Of a stretch of 64,000 nucleotides of DNA, positions 1 through 11,159 are shown piece after piece. How positions within the stretch are numbered: the stretch's first letter is position 1; the number at the start of each line of letters is the position of its first letter. The notes under the pieces are model-generated. The model was not told where the DNA came from. It was given only the letters and a program-made list of their open reading frames with translations, and did not search any database. The position numbers were made by a program, and so were the translations under genes. This DNA is from Voacanga thouarsii (taxonomy: Eukaryota > Streptophyta > Magnoliopsida > Gentianales > Apocynaceae). The stretch lies in NCBI GenBank assembly GCA_026120185.1, contig JANUWF010001937.1, positions 2,356,001 through 2,420,000 of the forward strand, written 5' to 3'.

Positions 1-1382
1 ACTTTATTTATTGAGCGTTGTACTTTGATTCTAATCTTTGTAGTCTCATTTGGGGCCGCCTATAGCATCGACATTGGGTACAACGTAAAGTAAATAAAAG
101 TAGTTGAGAATATCAATAAAGGATTTATCACTCTTAATAGTAGGGATGTATATCTTACGGCCACTTATATGGGATCATTACTCGAGAAGTCCTTAACTAA
201 GGCGACTACGTGTTGGAAATAGTTCCAAATTAATAACATGTTGAGTATTAGATTTTGGATCAAGTACTAATAAATTCAAAATAAAATTAGTTATATTCTA
301 ATAGGAGCTAGTACTAATTCCATACTCTAAAGCGAATGAGATATAGTTTTATGAAAGGAGTTTATTGCACCGATATTGTGCTATTAAAAGGTTCATGTCA
401 TGCTACTTGACTTTCTAGACTTTTAGATGGTCATGATGCATTGCTAGATGCCATTCTTGGTCTACTAAGTATGAATTTATTAATTAAAAAATTAATCTTA
501 ATTATAATTAATAAGTTAATTCAAATTATTAAGCATTATTAATTCCATAGCGATTAGAATTAATTCATATTTTACTACCAATTGACCAAAAAACCTAATA
601 GGTCACACATAATAGGAGAATTGGCATTCAAGACATTATATGATAATATTATGGGATAAATTTGTGAGAAGAAATAATAATTATGGGCAAGTTATAAAAT
701 GTTATAACTACTTGGGTGAAATTATAATTATTTAAAAAGTTTGTAGTTGAGTAATAAATTTGTTATAATTTAAGAGGCCTAAATGCAATTATGAACACTC
801 AACACCATAATGAAGCGAAAATGGAAGTCTCTGTTATTTGTTTCTTAAAAGATATGAAACACATAGACTTCCATAGGAAGTGGAGAAAAGCTTTGTTATT
901 TTAGTTGTTTCCTAAAAGGTTTAGAAAACAGAAGAAAACGTTTCTTCTTAAAGCGGTAGACCTGTGTTCCACGAAGATATATATATATATATATATATGT
1001 TATGTTGCCTTGATGAAAAACCAGAAAAAAGCACAGTAGCCTTTTAATTTTTTTTCTTTTCTTCTCCAAAAATGAATTAATCCCAAAAAAGCCTCAAACA
1101 TAAAAATTGACTACCATTGTTTTCTTGCACCTTGTTTGAGTTTATCTTTGTGTGGATCAATATTAGAGAAATTCGTATGATTGGAATTTAGTGGTTCTCG
1201 GTGTGAAAAATTTCCAGAGGAGTTCTACGAGGAAGAAAATTTTAAAAAGTTGTGGTTTTTAGTTAGTGGAATTTTTCTTCCCTTGCTCGACCTATTTAAT
1301 TACATATGTGTGATTAATTTGAGTGGATTTCATTTTATTTTTCTCTATGCATTAATTGTTATTGCATGATCGAAATTTAACA
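1..1382 (+). repeat. 5' LTR of copia element G (left end outside window)
   Basis: The sequence aligns by eye with the reverse complement of the element C LTRs, for example the stretch with ACTTTGATTCTAAT near base 25 and TTGGAAATAGTTCCAA at 213-228. Comparison with C suggests that roughly the first 470 bases are outside the window. It ends in TAACA at 1382, immediately before a tRNA-Met type primer binding site. No open reading frame of interest is inside. Confidence 0.85.
977..998. repeat. (AT)n microsatellite in the LTR of G
   Basis: Eleven AT dinucleotides in a row, inside the 5' LTR of G. Confidence 0.95.
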
Positions 1383-1396
1383 GTAGTATTAGAGCC
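1383..1396 (+). promoter_or_regulatory. Primer binding site of G (tRNA-iMet)
   Basis: GTAGTATTAGAGCC directly follows the LTR end and differs by few bases from the copia consensus TGGTATCAGAGCC, which pairs with the 3' end of initiator tRNA-Met. Confidence 0.8.
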
Positions 1397-2557
1397 ATCT
1401 TATGTGTGTTTTTTAGGTTATGTTTATGTTATGAATTTATTTCATATATATTCTGAATTTTGAAATTGTTTCAAAATTATATTTGGGTCCTAAAAATTGT
1501 TTTCATGAATATTTTGATTTTGGAAAATTTGCTTTAATCATTGTGATTGTTATCACACCAACTTGTTAATAAAGATTAACATGTTTTTAAAAACCAAATC
1601 TAACAAGAAACATTGTTTCAAAAATTAGATTGGAAAATCGAGGAAAAAATGGCTGAACAAAAAAAAAAAAAAATAGCAAGAAATCCAAGACCTTCCTAGG
1701 CCACCTGGAAAGAAATCCAAGCAGCCTAGGAATATCCTAGGTTGCCCATGCAGCCATAAGGCAGCCTAGGCCTAGGCCGCCTAAGGGTTTCCTAGGTAGC
1801 TTGGAAAGCTCCTACGATGCCCAAGGAAGATCCTAGGCAACCCAGGAAAAAACATTTTAACCCACAAATGTTTTCTACCTCAAAATGGACCCGAGTAGTT
1901 TCCAAAATAGGATTTTGGATGCATTGTTAATTTTATTTCCAAAATATGATTTTGAAATTTTTATTCTTTTATATTTATTTTTCTTAATATGTTTTAAGTA
2001 TGATTTTGGCATGTTGGCTTGGTTATAGACTTATACCAATTAATTTTGATTAATTAATATTGTTTCATATATTTTTTTATTACTTTGTTTTGAATAAATA
2101 AGGCCTGCAAGTCCTGCCTTTCTCTATAATTCTATTGTAATTTCTCTTCTCATCCAATTTTCCTCAAATGTAACTAGAGATTTCTTTATTAAGAATTTAT
2201 GTAGTTAGATTATATAGGTTAGATAGGAATAGAAATTATTTTACGAGTTTATTGAGATGGTGATCAAGATGAAGCAAGAAGATGGTAAGACATTCTTTTC
2301 AAACCATGCATTAACATATAGGTTTGACCAAAATTAATTTCCCACTTGTCTCAAGAAAATTAATCTAGAAAAGTCCATAATCAAGCTATGTAATTAATTG
2401 AGTCTATTACAATTTGTCAATATGTTGATGATTATGCATGCTAAATGATGAGACCACAGATTAAATAATTAAAATCCCTCAAATAAGATTACATCTAAAG
2501 CCTTCCATTAATATAGCAAGAACTAGAGTTCTTTTTCGAGATTAGGTTTTGGGCACA
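1397..2557 (+). other. Untranslated leader of G, first part
   Basis: AT-rich leader between PBS and gag, with no supported ORF. It holds a GC-rich CCTAGG cluster (separate entry). The leader is cut at 2557 by element F and resumes at 10713. Confidence 0.75.
1690..1845. repeat. CCTAGG-rich block
   Basis: Seven CCTAGG palindromes start at 1695, 1725, 1736, 1765, 1771, 1791 and 1832, two of them adjacent. The block is clearly richer in G and C than the leader around it. Confidence 0.85.
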
Positions 2558-4107
2558 TGATGCTTATTTATTGCGGTATAAAAATCATATAAAAACTAAG
2601 CACATTCCCAATCAAGTTTACATTAAAACATTAACCCCAAATTACACATATGAGCAAGCGTACTCATCAATAACATAGCATAGGGTTCAAACGAGTGTTG
2701 ATCCTCAAAGAATAAGTATGCATTAATCGCTTTTCTTTCATTGTTTAATTGATTCAATAAAGTGAAAAAGAAATAAAAAGGAAAATAACAAAATAAAATA
2801 AAATAAAATAATATAATATATACATGTCAAGGATGGGGAATTATGTAACTCAACCCATTGTTTAGACAAACATGATCTTAAAGTATCCAATCTTTATCAC
2901 AACCAATTATTCTCTTGGCATCATGAAGGATTAAAGTAGACTCACTTTTTCCCAATCCATGAAATCACTATCTTCTAGACAAATTAGCATCACATACTCT
3001 GTCTCAACTAATTCACCCAAAAGATGCATTAAACACAATCCTTAATTAAATTTCCATACTCTGGCAAACATAAAACATGAAATTAACCAATGAATCCATA
3101 CTCTGGCAGACATCAATTAACCTTTAATTACCAGTTCTTAGCAATTAACCCCTTTCTCAAGCAATTTAAGAGACAACAAATATGAAATTAAACAAATTGA
3201 AACCACCATCAACCCTTTTCCCAAGTAAGTTAATGGAAAGAAACAACCAATCAATCTCGTAATCAACTCAAGTAATTAAACACCAAGAGTAACAATCAAT
3301 TAATCAAAAGATCAAATAACTCTAAAAACCATGAATATCTTAATCAATGTCGAATTACAATAAAATAAGTAATACATCATTGTTCAAGAAAAAGAAAACA
3401 ATGTAAAAGAAATCACTCATATACAAGCCTCCTTCTTCTTCATTTGAAGACCTTCTTGTACAACCCTCCTTGAATTGAAGAATTCCTCCTTTGATTTGAG
3501 TGATTTTCTATGATGATCAATGAATTCTCCCATTTTCCTTTGTGTTTTCCATCTATTTATAGGCTTGGGAAGTGCCTAAACTCATTGGTGTAATGTTCTT
3601 GGTCGAGTAGAAGTTGGAAGATACTAAAACTCCATAGATTATCAAAAATCGTGTAAAAAAAATCACAATTCTGCCTTTTCCTCAGAGCACAGCCAGTGCT
3701 GCCTTGGCTCTCGGAGCCGGCGCCGGTTGTGTTCTGGTTCTCTACTCGTTCGCTGATTTTATTTTTTTTTTTGAATTTCGCACAATGAAGTCTAGCATGC
3801 AGCCGGCGCCGCTTTAGCTCTTGGAGCCGGCGCTAGTTCTACTCTGTTTTGATAATTTTTCCTTGCCTCGAAGTTCATATCATCAATACATGACCGGCGC
3901 CGATTCCAGTGCCCTAGCCGGCGCTTCCCCTCTTCTGTTTTGTGACGTTTTTGCTTCGTTTTGCCCCAAAAATTTGTAATAATGAACAAACTACCTTTTC
4001 AAGGGTAAAATCTCAAATATGAAGGAATATGACTAGTTATTGAACAGAATGTATCACAAAAGAACCTCAAATAACTTGAAAAAATACGACTAATTTAGCC
4101 CCTATCA
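2558..4107 (-). repeat. 3' LTR of F (1,550 bp)
   Basis: On the minus strand it begins TGATAGG and ends in ...CATCA. Over the 100 bases at the low-coordinate end I count 7 mismatches to the other LTR. It carries a TATA box and several CCGGCGCC-type palindromes at about 3715-3930. Confidence 0.93.
3554..3561 (-). promoter_or_regulatory. TATA box in 3' LTR of F
   Basis: TATAAATA on the minus strand, in the context GCCTATAAATAG. The matching AGCCTATAAATAC is present in both LTRs of E. The 5' LTR of F has lost this segment. Confidence 0.65.
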
Positions 4108-4148
4108 TATTCCCCCACACTTAACTCTTTACTTGTCCTCAAGCAAAG
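4108..4148 (-). promoter_or_regulatory. Outer hairpin and polypurine tract of F
   Basis: Minus strand: a 9-bp stem (CTTTGCTTG with a CAAGTAAAG partner, one G-U) around loop AGGA at 4127-4148, then TTAAGTGTGGGGG directly upstream of the LTR. The polypurine tract should prime plus-strand DNA synthesis; a role for the hairpin is my inference. Confidence 0.75.
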
Positions 4149-5583
4149 TATCAAAGACAAGTAGGAAAACACAAGGTTTAATCAAATCACTCAATCAATT
4201 TCAAAACAATATCCTCAACGCTTTCTTCATTCAAGAACATAAAACACATGCTACTACATCTTTCACAACAAATGCAAGACTTGTGTAAGTAATAAATGAC
4301 TTAGTAGAACCATCTCAATACTTAACAAGATTCTCAAACATTTAGAAAGAATTTAGTTCAAAAAGAATATGCATTCCATAGGCTTACTTTTCATACACTC
4401 TCTCCACTAATTCGAGACATATCATGATTCTACTTAATCAAGTAGGACTTTCAAGCTTATAATATAAGGCTAAATGTTTGTAATGTAGCTTAGCAAATGA
4501 AGGATATAGGAGAATCAAAAATCAAAGAAGCTGAGAGTTTGCAAGAAAAGGATAAACAAAATGAATCAATAATTTCCAACTCTTCTTGCTCTCCTATTCC
4601 AGAAATCAATCAAACCATAACCTTATTTAGAAATTACAGCTCAACTCAAGCAAATCCTGCATTTTTTTTCTTTTTTTCCATTCTTCTTCTCACCTTTTTA
4701 CTTTCTTCATCAGCTCTTCCCTATTTTTCACAAGATCACTCATAATTTTCAGCAATGGTGTCAAAGATTTAATATGAACTCAACTTTTATAGCTCAATCA
4801 ACATTCCTTTTGTGATCTTTCTTCTCTCTTTTTCTCTCACTTTTCCTTTCTTTCTTTCCTCTTTTGTTCTTTTTTGCTGCTGTTCTTTTCTTTCTCACTT
4901 TTTTCTCTTTCCATTCTCTCTAATAGCTTTCTATTTTTCTTTTCTTGTTTTCAATTCCTTTTTTCTCTTTCTTTTCTTTTTCTTACTCACCACAACTACA
5001 TGACTGAAATTAACAAGTCATGATCTTTTTCAAGTATTCTTTCTCAACATGCTCCTACATATACTTTTGTCCATCAAGAGTATAAAGATTTGGAAAATTA
5101 TTCAAACTCTAAAAAACAAGCAATGGACAAAGTATGATAATAGGTTTTAAAGAAAAAAAATCAACAATTTAGGCTCAAAATAGGCACTAGGGATAATATA
5201 AAAAAGGTAGGCTTGAAAAGCTCAAACTATTCAAAAAAGGCCTATTACCGCCATCCCTAAGTTAAATTATGATTGTCTTTCTTATTTCGCCTCGAGAGAT
5301 ATTCAAGTAAGTTCTAGAATACTCCATGAATTTTAGTAAAAAAACAGGTTAAGAACAATGCAAAACATTTTATCAAGAGCTACTTCATTCAAGTGCATGC
5401 AAAAAGTCATGCATAAGCCATAAATGATCTAAAACATATGCTCTATAATCAATCATAAAGACATGCATTAAAAATATAGAGTAAAATTCTTTTGAAATCT
5501 CAAAGAAAATCAAAAAAATTGTGAAAATTTTTGCTCAAGAAGGCTGGCTAAAGTATTTGCATAGAAGAATTGTCAATCAAATC
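4149..5583 (-). other. 3' non-coding region of F
   Basis: No domain is readable. It aligns by eye with 39598-41022 of element E, including a shared stretch near 5165-5235 that matches E near 39955-40030. At about 4800-5000 the minus strand is almost pure purine. Open frames here on either strand are low-complexity and I do not call them genes. Confidence 0.6.
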
Positions 5584-5619
5584 ACTCCCCCACACTTAAA
5601 TTGGACATTGTCTTCAATG
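5584..5619 (-). promoter_or_regulatory. Inner hairpin and polypurine-like tract of F
   Basis: Minus strand: CATTG, loop AAGA, CAATG at 5606-5619, followed by TTTAAGTGTGGGGGAGT at 5583-5599. It is a second copy of the LTR-proximal module, about 1.4 kb upstream of it. Confidence 0.7.
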
Positions 5620-5920
5620 GCCAACTAAATAGAATGAAGACAAAAAAATACCATAGGACCAAAAATATATAAAAAAAGAAGAGATAAGAAAAACAAACTT
5701 CCATTCATTGGGCATCGTGCAGTACAAGAGCTGATTGCTTGAAGAACGAGACATTGGCAAAGTACCTAAAAAGAAAAATACAAAAGACACACCAAAGCAT
5801 AAAAACTAGAAAAGAAAAATAAATCAAAAATAGAAGAAAGAAAATAGAATAGTACAAAAAAAAGAAGAAATAAAAAACTACGAAGAACAAGAGTGATCAA
5901 GAAAATGTAGATAATCATCA

Positions 5921-7120
5921 TCAGTCCTCCTCCACATCATCACCAGCCGTTGTGGAGATTCCCGCACCACCTTATTGCCCTGAAGAATACTGCCTCAATT
6001 TGGCCAATTGCTGCTCCATAGTAGCTTGCCGTCGCGCCATGTCATCCATAGTACCCTGTAAGCATAGGAGTATCTCCATTTGCTTGTCGAAGTGTCCCAG
6101 CATGGTAGTCTCAAAGCTAGTCTGGGGTTGGGACTGAGAACTGCTAGCTCGTGCACGTGTCGGTAGTGGTGGGTACTCCTCCTCCACGGTGGGTGGCCTA
6201 ATCTGACCGGGATGTCTGACCTCGAAGAGAGTTAGTCACTTCTTCAACTCTTGGCTGTACTTGTACTCGCAACTCATCAGCATTTGTTCAGTCACCAAAT
6301 CATGCTTAGTGGTAGCCTCCATCAGTTCTCCCTCAAGACTAACACCAAAGTCTTTCAAAATTTTCATTATAACCAAGGGCAAAACGATGGCTTTTATAGA
6401 GAGACAGTGATAAACAACATCCCTAATGGATTGGACGATCAAGGGTGCAAGAGGGATAGACAGTGTGTTCATCATCCGATACAAAATATAAGTGTTAATA
6501 AGTCGGGTCTCATTAAAACCACTAGCATGGGTTACAACATTGAACCCAAATATATAGACTAGAGATCTAAAGTTGGCAGCAAGATCGTTATTGGAATAGA
6601 AACTATTGGCTTGAAAAGCATTATGCTTGTACAACCCTAGTATAGCTCTAGTCCCGCTAGCATCCCAATTCGGGTTGGAAAGATTTTTTTGATTATTCAC
6701 ATCTCTCCCTTGCCAAGAATCATCGTCAAATACCTAGAGGAGGTTAGCTAATTGATTTTGGGTGATGACAATAGGGATTCCTTTCACTCTCGTTTCAATA
6801 TGGGGGAGATGGTTATTGCCCTTATCAACTATATTAGCATAAAATTCCTTGATGAGTACTGGACAATACTTCCCTTTCAGTTGTACTATCGAACCCCATC
6901 CTAGCCTTCTAAACGTTATTCCCAATTTGAGTGCACGATCTAGGGTGGGTGCGAAAGTACATTCGACAATGATTTTATTAGATGCTCTCCTATTGTACCA
7001 TTCCTCACAAGATGCATCTATAAACTCAGTAGGTCTAAGGAACAAAGGATCGATAGATGAAGGGATTGAGGAAGAAAAAGCCCTCGCCCTTTTAGAAGAC
7101 TAACCCCGTGCTCTAGACAT
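5921..7120 (-). pseudogene. ORF2 of F, plant 'Transposase_32'-like protein, broken
   Basis: A frame of about 400 codons starts at ATG 7118-7120 (MSRARG) and ends at TGA 5921-5923 after an acidic tail (DDVEED). In-frame stops near 7104, at 6733, 6236 and 5972 break it. The segment KEFYANIVDKGNN and the following VKGIPIVITQNQLANLL resemble the domain Pfam calls 'putative plant transposon protein' (Transposase_32), often found in Athila-related repeats; this is from memory, not a search. A heptad-like stretch near 6000-6060 (MDDMARRQATMEQQLAKLRQ) suggests a short coiled coil. Element D has the same ORF with the same MSR start and acidic end. I do not think it is a DNA transposase; its function is unknown. 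Confidence 0.7.
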
Positions 7121-7833
7121 GGTATCAAGTAAAGAGTGGTGAAAATAGGAAGAGAGAATAATTAAGCTCAAAGACTTCAAACAGGATGTAACTACCTTTT
7201 ACAAATACACTCCTCAAATCTCACTCAACCCTCAACCAATCTCACAATCCACAAAACCCAGTGTCCTTTAATATATATCACACTCCAACCAACAATCAAT
7301 TCAATCACCTCTAATCAATTCAACACAACCTTTGTGCTCATGTATGCATGGGAAAGCAAAAGTGTAAGCTTTATGTAGAAATCTAAGCTTCTTGCTTGTG
7401 GATTGAATATGATATTGTTGTGAAAAATAGAAGATTTTGAGATTTTTGATCCGTAGGATCAACAAAAAAGAAGTAGATAGATGTTATAGAAGTGTTTAGG
7501 AGGTGAAAAATTAAATTTTGGAAAGTGGGGGATATCAAGCCGGCAGGGGTTAGAGAAAATTTGAGAGGGAGATTGGAGATTTTGAAGAAAAAGTGGCCAG
7601 AATGGCCTATAAGAGTGCCTCACCTGATATGAATCGGCGCCGGTCCTAGCCATAGCCAGCGTCGGCTTTGTTCGGTCCGGTTCTCAATTTTTATTTTTTT
7701 TTTTCATAAAATGAGAAACATGTAATAATGATGAACAATGCACTATAATTCATGAAAAATAATCAACCAAAATGACAAAAGTAAAAATTGTCTCAAACAG
7801 AAAACTAAAAGTAAAGTAGACGAAAAAATGGCT
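7121..7833 (-). other. Spacer between gag and ORF2 of F
   Basis: No ORF is supported. It contains, at about 7632-7680, GC-rich GGCGCCGG-type motifs like those in the F and E LTRs. Confidence 0.55.
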
Positions 7834-9209
7834 TCAATGCTTTCCACGGCTTTGGTCCCGTGGATTTTCCTCCGTGTTTCCTGGCAATGTCCTAACCTGA
7901 CGATCTCCCAGTAGTTTAGCTAACTGACCGATTTGGTTCTCCAAATTGCGCATGGAGGCCTCTAGGTTCCTCGTTGTCACATCGATCCCTTAGAACTTAG
8001 TCTCCGTAGTACTTACCAATTGGCCAATCAACTCTTCCAATGGTGGCTTTGAAGGTGCTGCAGTATTGTTCATGGGGTTTTAACTCCTTTGATTGCCTCC
8101 AAAATTGAAAGAACCCTACTTAGGTTAATTTCCATTGGTCCAAGAGAAATAAGGGTGATTTCTCCAACCAAAATTATATGTAGAGTTATAAGGGTTGTTA
8201 TCTGGCCGGATATTACCTGCAAAGTCACTAGTTCTGAAGTTTCTTGGAATGACCCCATATTTTGGCATTCATGATTGGGGTGTCCCTTTCCACAGAAATC
8301 ACAACTTACGTTTAACATTTAGCCTTGAGGCATCACCATTTGTTCCATCTTTTGGGTTAAGGTGTCCATCTTAGCTTCCAATGCTACCACAGTATCCACT
8401 TTGTGTATTCCTTGCACATGAGCTCTAAACCTTATACTGCCCCAAGAATAGTTATTAGAAGCTAAATTTTCAATAAGCTCAAATACATGTTTCGGGGTCT
8501 TATGATTAATGGAACCCCCTACAGAAGAGTCTACCACTTGATGTGTCGCAAACGCGAGACCATTCAAAAAGATAAGCATCTGCATTCCTAGCTCAAATCC
8601 GTGGTGTGGACATTTTCTTAACATCTCCTTAAATCTATCCCAACTTTCATATAAGGGCTTAGAATCTAATTGTCGAAAGGCAAATATCTCGTTCCTAAGT
8701 TTAGCTGTCCTAACTGGAGGAAAATATTTGGCCAAAAATTTTTCAGCCAGGGCATTCCAAGTAGTGATGGAACCGAAAGGTAAAGACTTTAACCAAGATT
8801 TGGCTCTATCCCTCAAGGAAAAAGGAAAAAGTCTTAACTTTATGGCATCCTCCGAAACACCATTCATCTTAAAAGTATCACAACTCTCAAGGAAATTAGC
8901 TAAATGAGCATTGGGATCTTCTTCAAGTAGCCTATCAAATTGAACCATGTTTTGAACCATCTGGATAATGTTGGGCTTTATTTCAAAATTGTTTGCATCT
9001 ACCCTAGGCCTAGTGATACTCGAGCCTGTGCTCGAGATTGCGGGTTTCACAAAGTCATCCATAACCCTCCTATCATTCCCAGCATTGTTTTTTTTAGCAC
9101 CATCCATATCGACGATCAAGTTCCTTTGGATTGTCCGGCGGATCTTTGATAATGTCCTTTTGATTTCAAGGTCAAAATCGACTATCTCGCCTTCGGATTT
9201 TTGGGTTAT
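7834..9209 (-). pseudogene. gag of F (capsid and zinc knuckle), broken
   Basis: Gag of a Ty3/gypsy element, forming the particle that packages element RNA. A long open stretch, 9119 to 8322, reads as a retrotransposon gag capsid domain (KSWLKSLPFGSITTWNALAEKFLAKYF split over the core, with a WxxLxxxFLxxFFPP-like pattern). An in-frame TAA at 8319-8321 separates it from the CCHC zinc knuckle (CDFCGKGHPNHEC). A tail follows (MRNLENQIGQLAKLLG) and gag ends at TGA 7834-7836. The expected start is ATA at 9207-9209 where D has ATG, so the start codon appears lost. A further stop lies in the tail near 7990. Protease and pol are absent after the gag stop. Confidence 0.85.
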
Positions 9210-9486
9210 GTACCAAAAATAACACCTAGAAAATAAGAAGCAAGTTAAATATATAATTAATGATTAAAACAAAATTAACAGAATATAAAGTTAGTTAGTA
9301 GAACATAGTCAAAGTTAGTAGGTTAGGTTACAAGGGTATACATACACAAAATACAAAAGATAGCACCTTTTTGCGGAAAGAACAAGTATACATATTTACA
9401 TATTTGCATATTTACATATTTACATGGTTAAATCAATAAAATCCAAGCTTTCATAACATTGTTCCCCCGCAACGGCGCCAAAAACA
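9210..9486 (-). promoter_or_regulatory. PBS (tRNA-Asp) and leader of F
   Basis: Next to the 5' LTR, 9463-9480 reads TGGCGCCGTTGCGGGGGA on the minus strand, the Athila-type site complementary to the tRNA-Asp 3' end (consensus TGGCGCCGTTGCCGGGGA). The AT-rich leader that follows matches the leaders of D and E, e.g. GGATTTTATTGATTTAACCA. Confidence 0.85.
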
Positions 9487-10707
9487 TGATACGTATTTAT
9501 TCGGGTATAAAAATCATATAAAAACTTAGCACATTCCCAATCAAGGTTACATTAAAACGTTAACCCCAAATTACACATATGAGCAAGTGTACTCATCATT
9601 AACAAAGCATAGGGTTCAAACGAGTGTTGATCCTCAAGGAACAAGTATGCATTAATCCATTTTTTTTTTATTGTATAACCGACTCAATAAAGTGAAAAAG
9701 AAATAAAAAGAAAAATAAAAAAATAAAATAAAAGAATATATACATGTCAAGGATGGAGAATTATATAACTCAAGCAATTGTTTAGACAAATATGACCTTA
9801 AAGTATCCGATCATTATCACAACCAATTATTCTCTTGGCATCATAAAGGATTAAAATAGACTCATTTCTTTCTCAATCCATGAAATCACTATCTTCTAGA
9901 CAAATTAGCATCACATACTCTATCTCAACTAATTCACCCAAAAGATGCATTAAACACAATCCTTAATTAAATTTCCATACTCTGGCAAATATAAAACATG
10001 AAATTAACCAATGAATCCATACTCTGGCAGACATCAATTAACCTTTAATTACCAGTTCTTAGCAATTAACTCCTTTCTCAAGCAATTTAAGAGACAACAA
10101 ATATGAAATTAATCAAATTGAAACCACCATTAACCACTTTCCCAAGCAAGTTAATGGAAAGAAACAACCAATCAATCTCGTAATCAACTCAAGTAATTAA
10201 ATACCAAGAGTAACAATAAATTAATCAAAAAGATCAAATAACTCTAAAAACCATGAATATCTAAAATAATGTCGAATTACAATAAAATAATTAATACATC
10301 ATAGTTCTCGGAGTCGGCGCCAGTTGTGTTCTGGTTTTCTACTCGTTCGTCAATTTTTTTCTGAATTTCGCACAATGTAGTCCAGCATGCAGCCGGCGCT
10401 GCTTTGGCTCTTAGAGCAGGCGCCAGTTCCACTCTGTTCTGCTCTGTTTTGACAATTTTTTGTTGCCTTGAAGTTCGTGTCATCAGTGCATGGCCAGCGC
10501 CGATTCCAGTGCCCTAGCCGGCATCGCCTCTCTTCTGTTTTGCAAAATTTTTGCTTCGTTTTACCCCAAAAATCTGTAATAATGAACAAACTACCTTTTC
10601 AAGGGTAAAATCTCAAATATGAAGGAATATGACTAGTTATTGAACAGAATGTATCACAAAAGAACCTCAAATAACTAGGAGAAATACGACTAATTTAGCC
10701 CCTATCA
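9487..10707 (-). repeat. 5' LTR of F with a promoter-removing deletion (1,221 bp)
   Basis: Matches the 3' LTR at both ends but lacks about 330 bp. The break is at about 10300, where ...AATACATCAT passes directly to AGTTCTCGGAG; the matching points in the 3' LTR are near 3380 and 3705. The missing segment contains the TATA box. Confidence 0.92.
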
Positions 10708-10712
10708 GCACA

Positions 10713-11159
10713 CCTAAACTTACTCGACACTGAGCATGTTCAAGTTAGGAAATATGATTCAGATTAATGGGTTAGATTTAACTAATACCTTTATCCCAGT
10801 TGGGCACATCCAAGCATAAAAAATATTATAGCCTAAGTTGGGATAGTACTAAATACTTTAAGATTAAAAGATGTTAATCACCCAATGATCCGATAGTTAC
10901 ATTAGATATAATTGGTATTTGATATCTACTATTAAACTTAATGGTGGTTTGTTGGGCTCACTTAAGGTCATTCTTAAGGAATTTAGATACCAATCTACAA
11001 AGAAAGCTTCTAATGGGCCTTCTTGAGTTAATAGTAGGGGGCTATCATTTTGAGTAAAATAGTAGAATAAATACGCATTTAATTAAATACCTATTTAAAT
11101 GGATTTTATGTACATACATAGTCTAATGCCTCTTATCTTCCAAATAGGTCATTTGCATC
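10713..11159 (+). other. Leader of G, second part
   Basis: G resumes after the F target duplication. It is AT-rich with no ORF and leads to the gag start at 11160. It corresponds to the 24180-24700 region of element C. Confidence 0.65.

Larger units (their letters stand above)
2558..10707 (-). mobile_element. Athila-type gypsy element F, gag + ORF2, no pol
   Basis: A complete element of 8,150 bp read on the minus strand, flanked by an exact 5-bp TSD GCACA (2553-2557 and 10708-10712). Order from high to low coordinate: 5' LTR, tRNA-Asp PBS, leader, gag, spacer, ORF2, inner hairpin/polypurine module, non-coding region, outer module, 3' LTR. No protease, RT, RNase H or integrase can be read in the 5.4 kb between the LTRs, so it is non-autonomous by design rather than by a late deletion (D has the same layout). 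Its LTR family is that of E. Confidence 0.92.

Noticed and set aside
4497..5003. Open plus-strand frames inside F, one with a hydrophobic end
   Set aside because: Antisense to the non-coding 3' region of F; the hydrophobic parts come from T-rich runs.
6251..6562. Plus-strand 103-codon frame
   Set aside because: It is the shadow of ORF2 of F, which aligns with D in the minus frame.
5921..7120. DNA transposon inside F
   Set aside because: The domain name includes 'transposase', but there are no terminal inverted repeats or separate TSD, and D has the same ORF in the same place.
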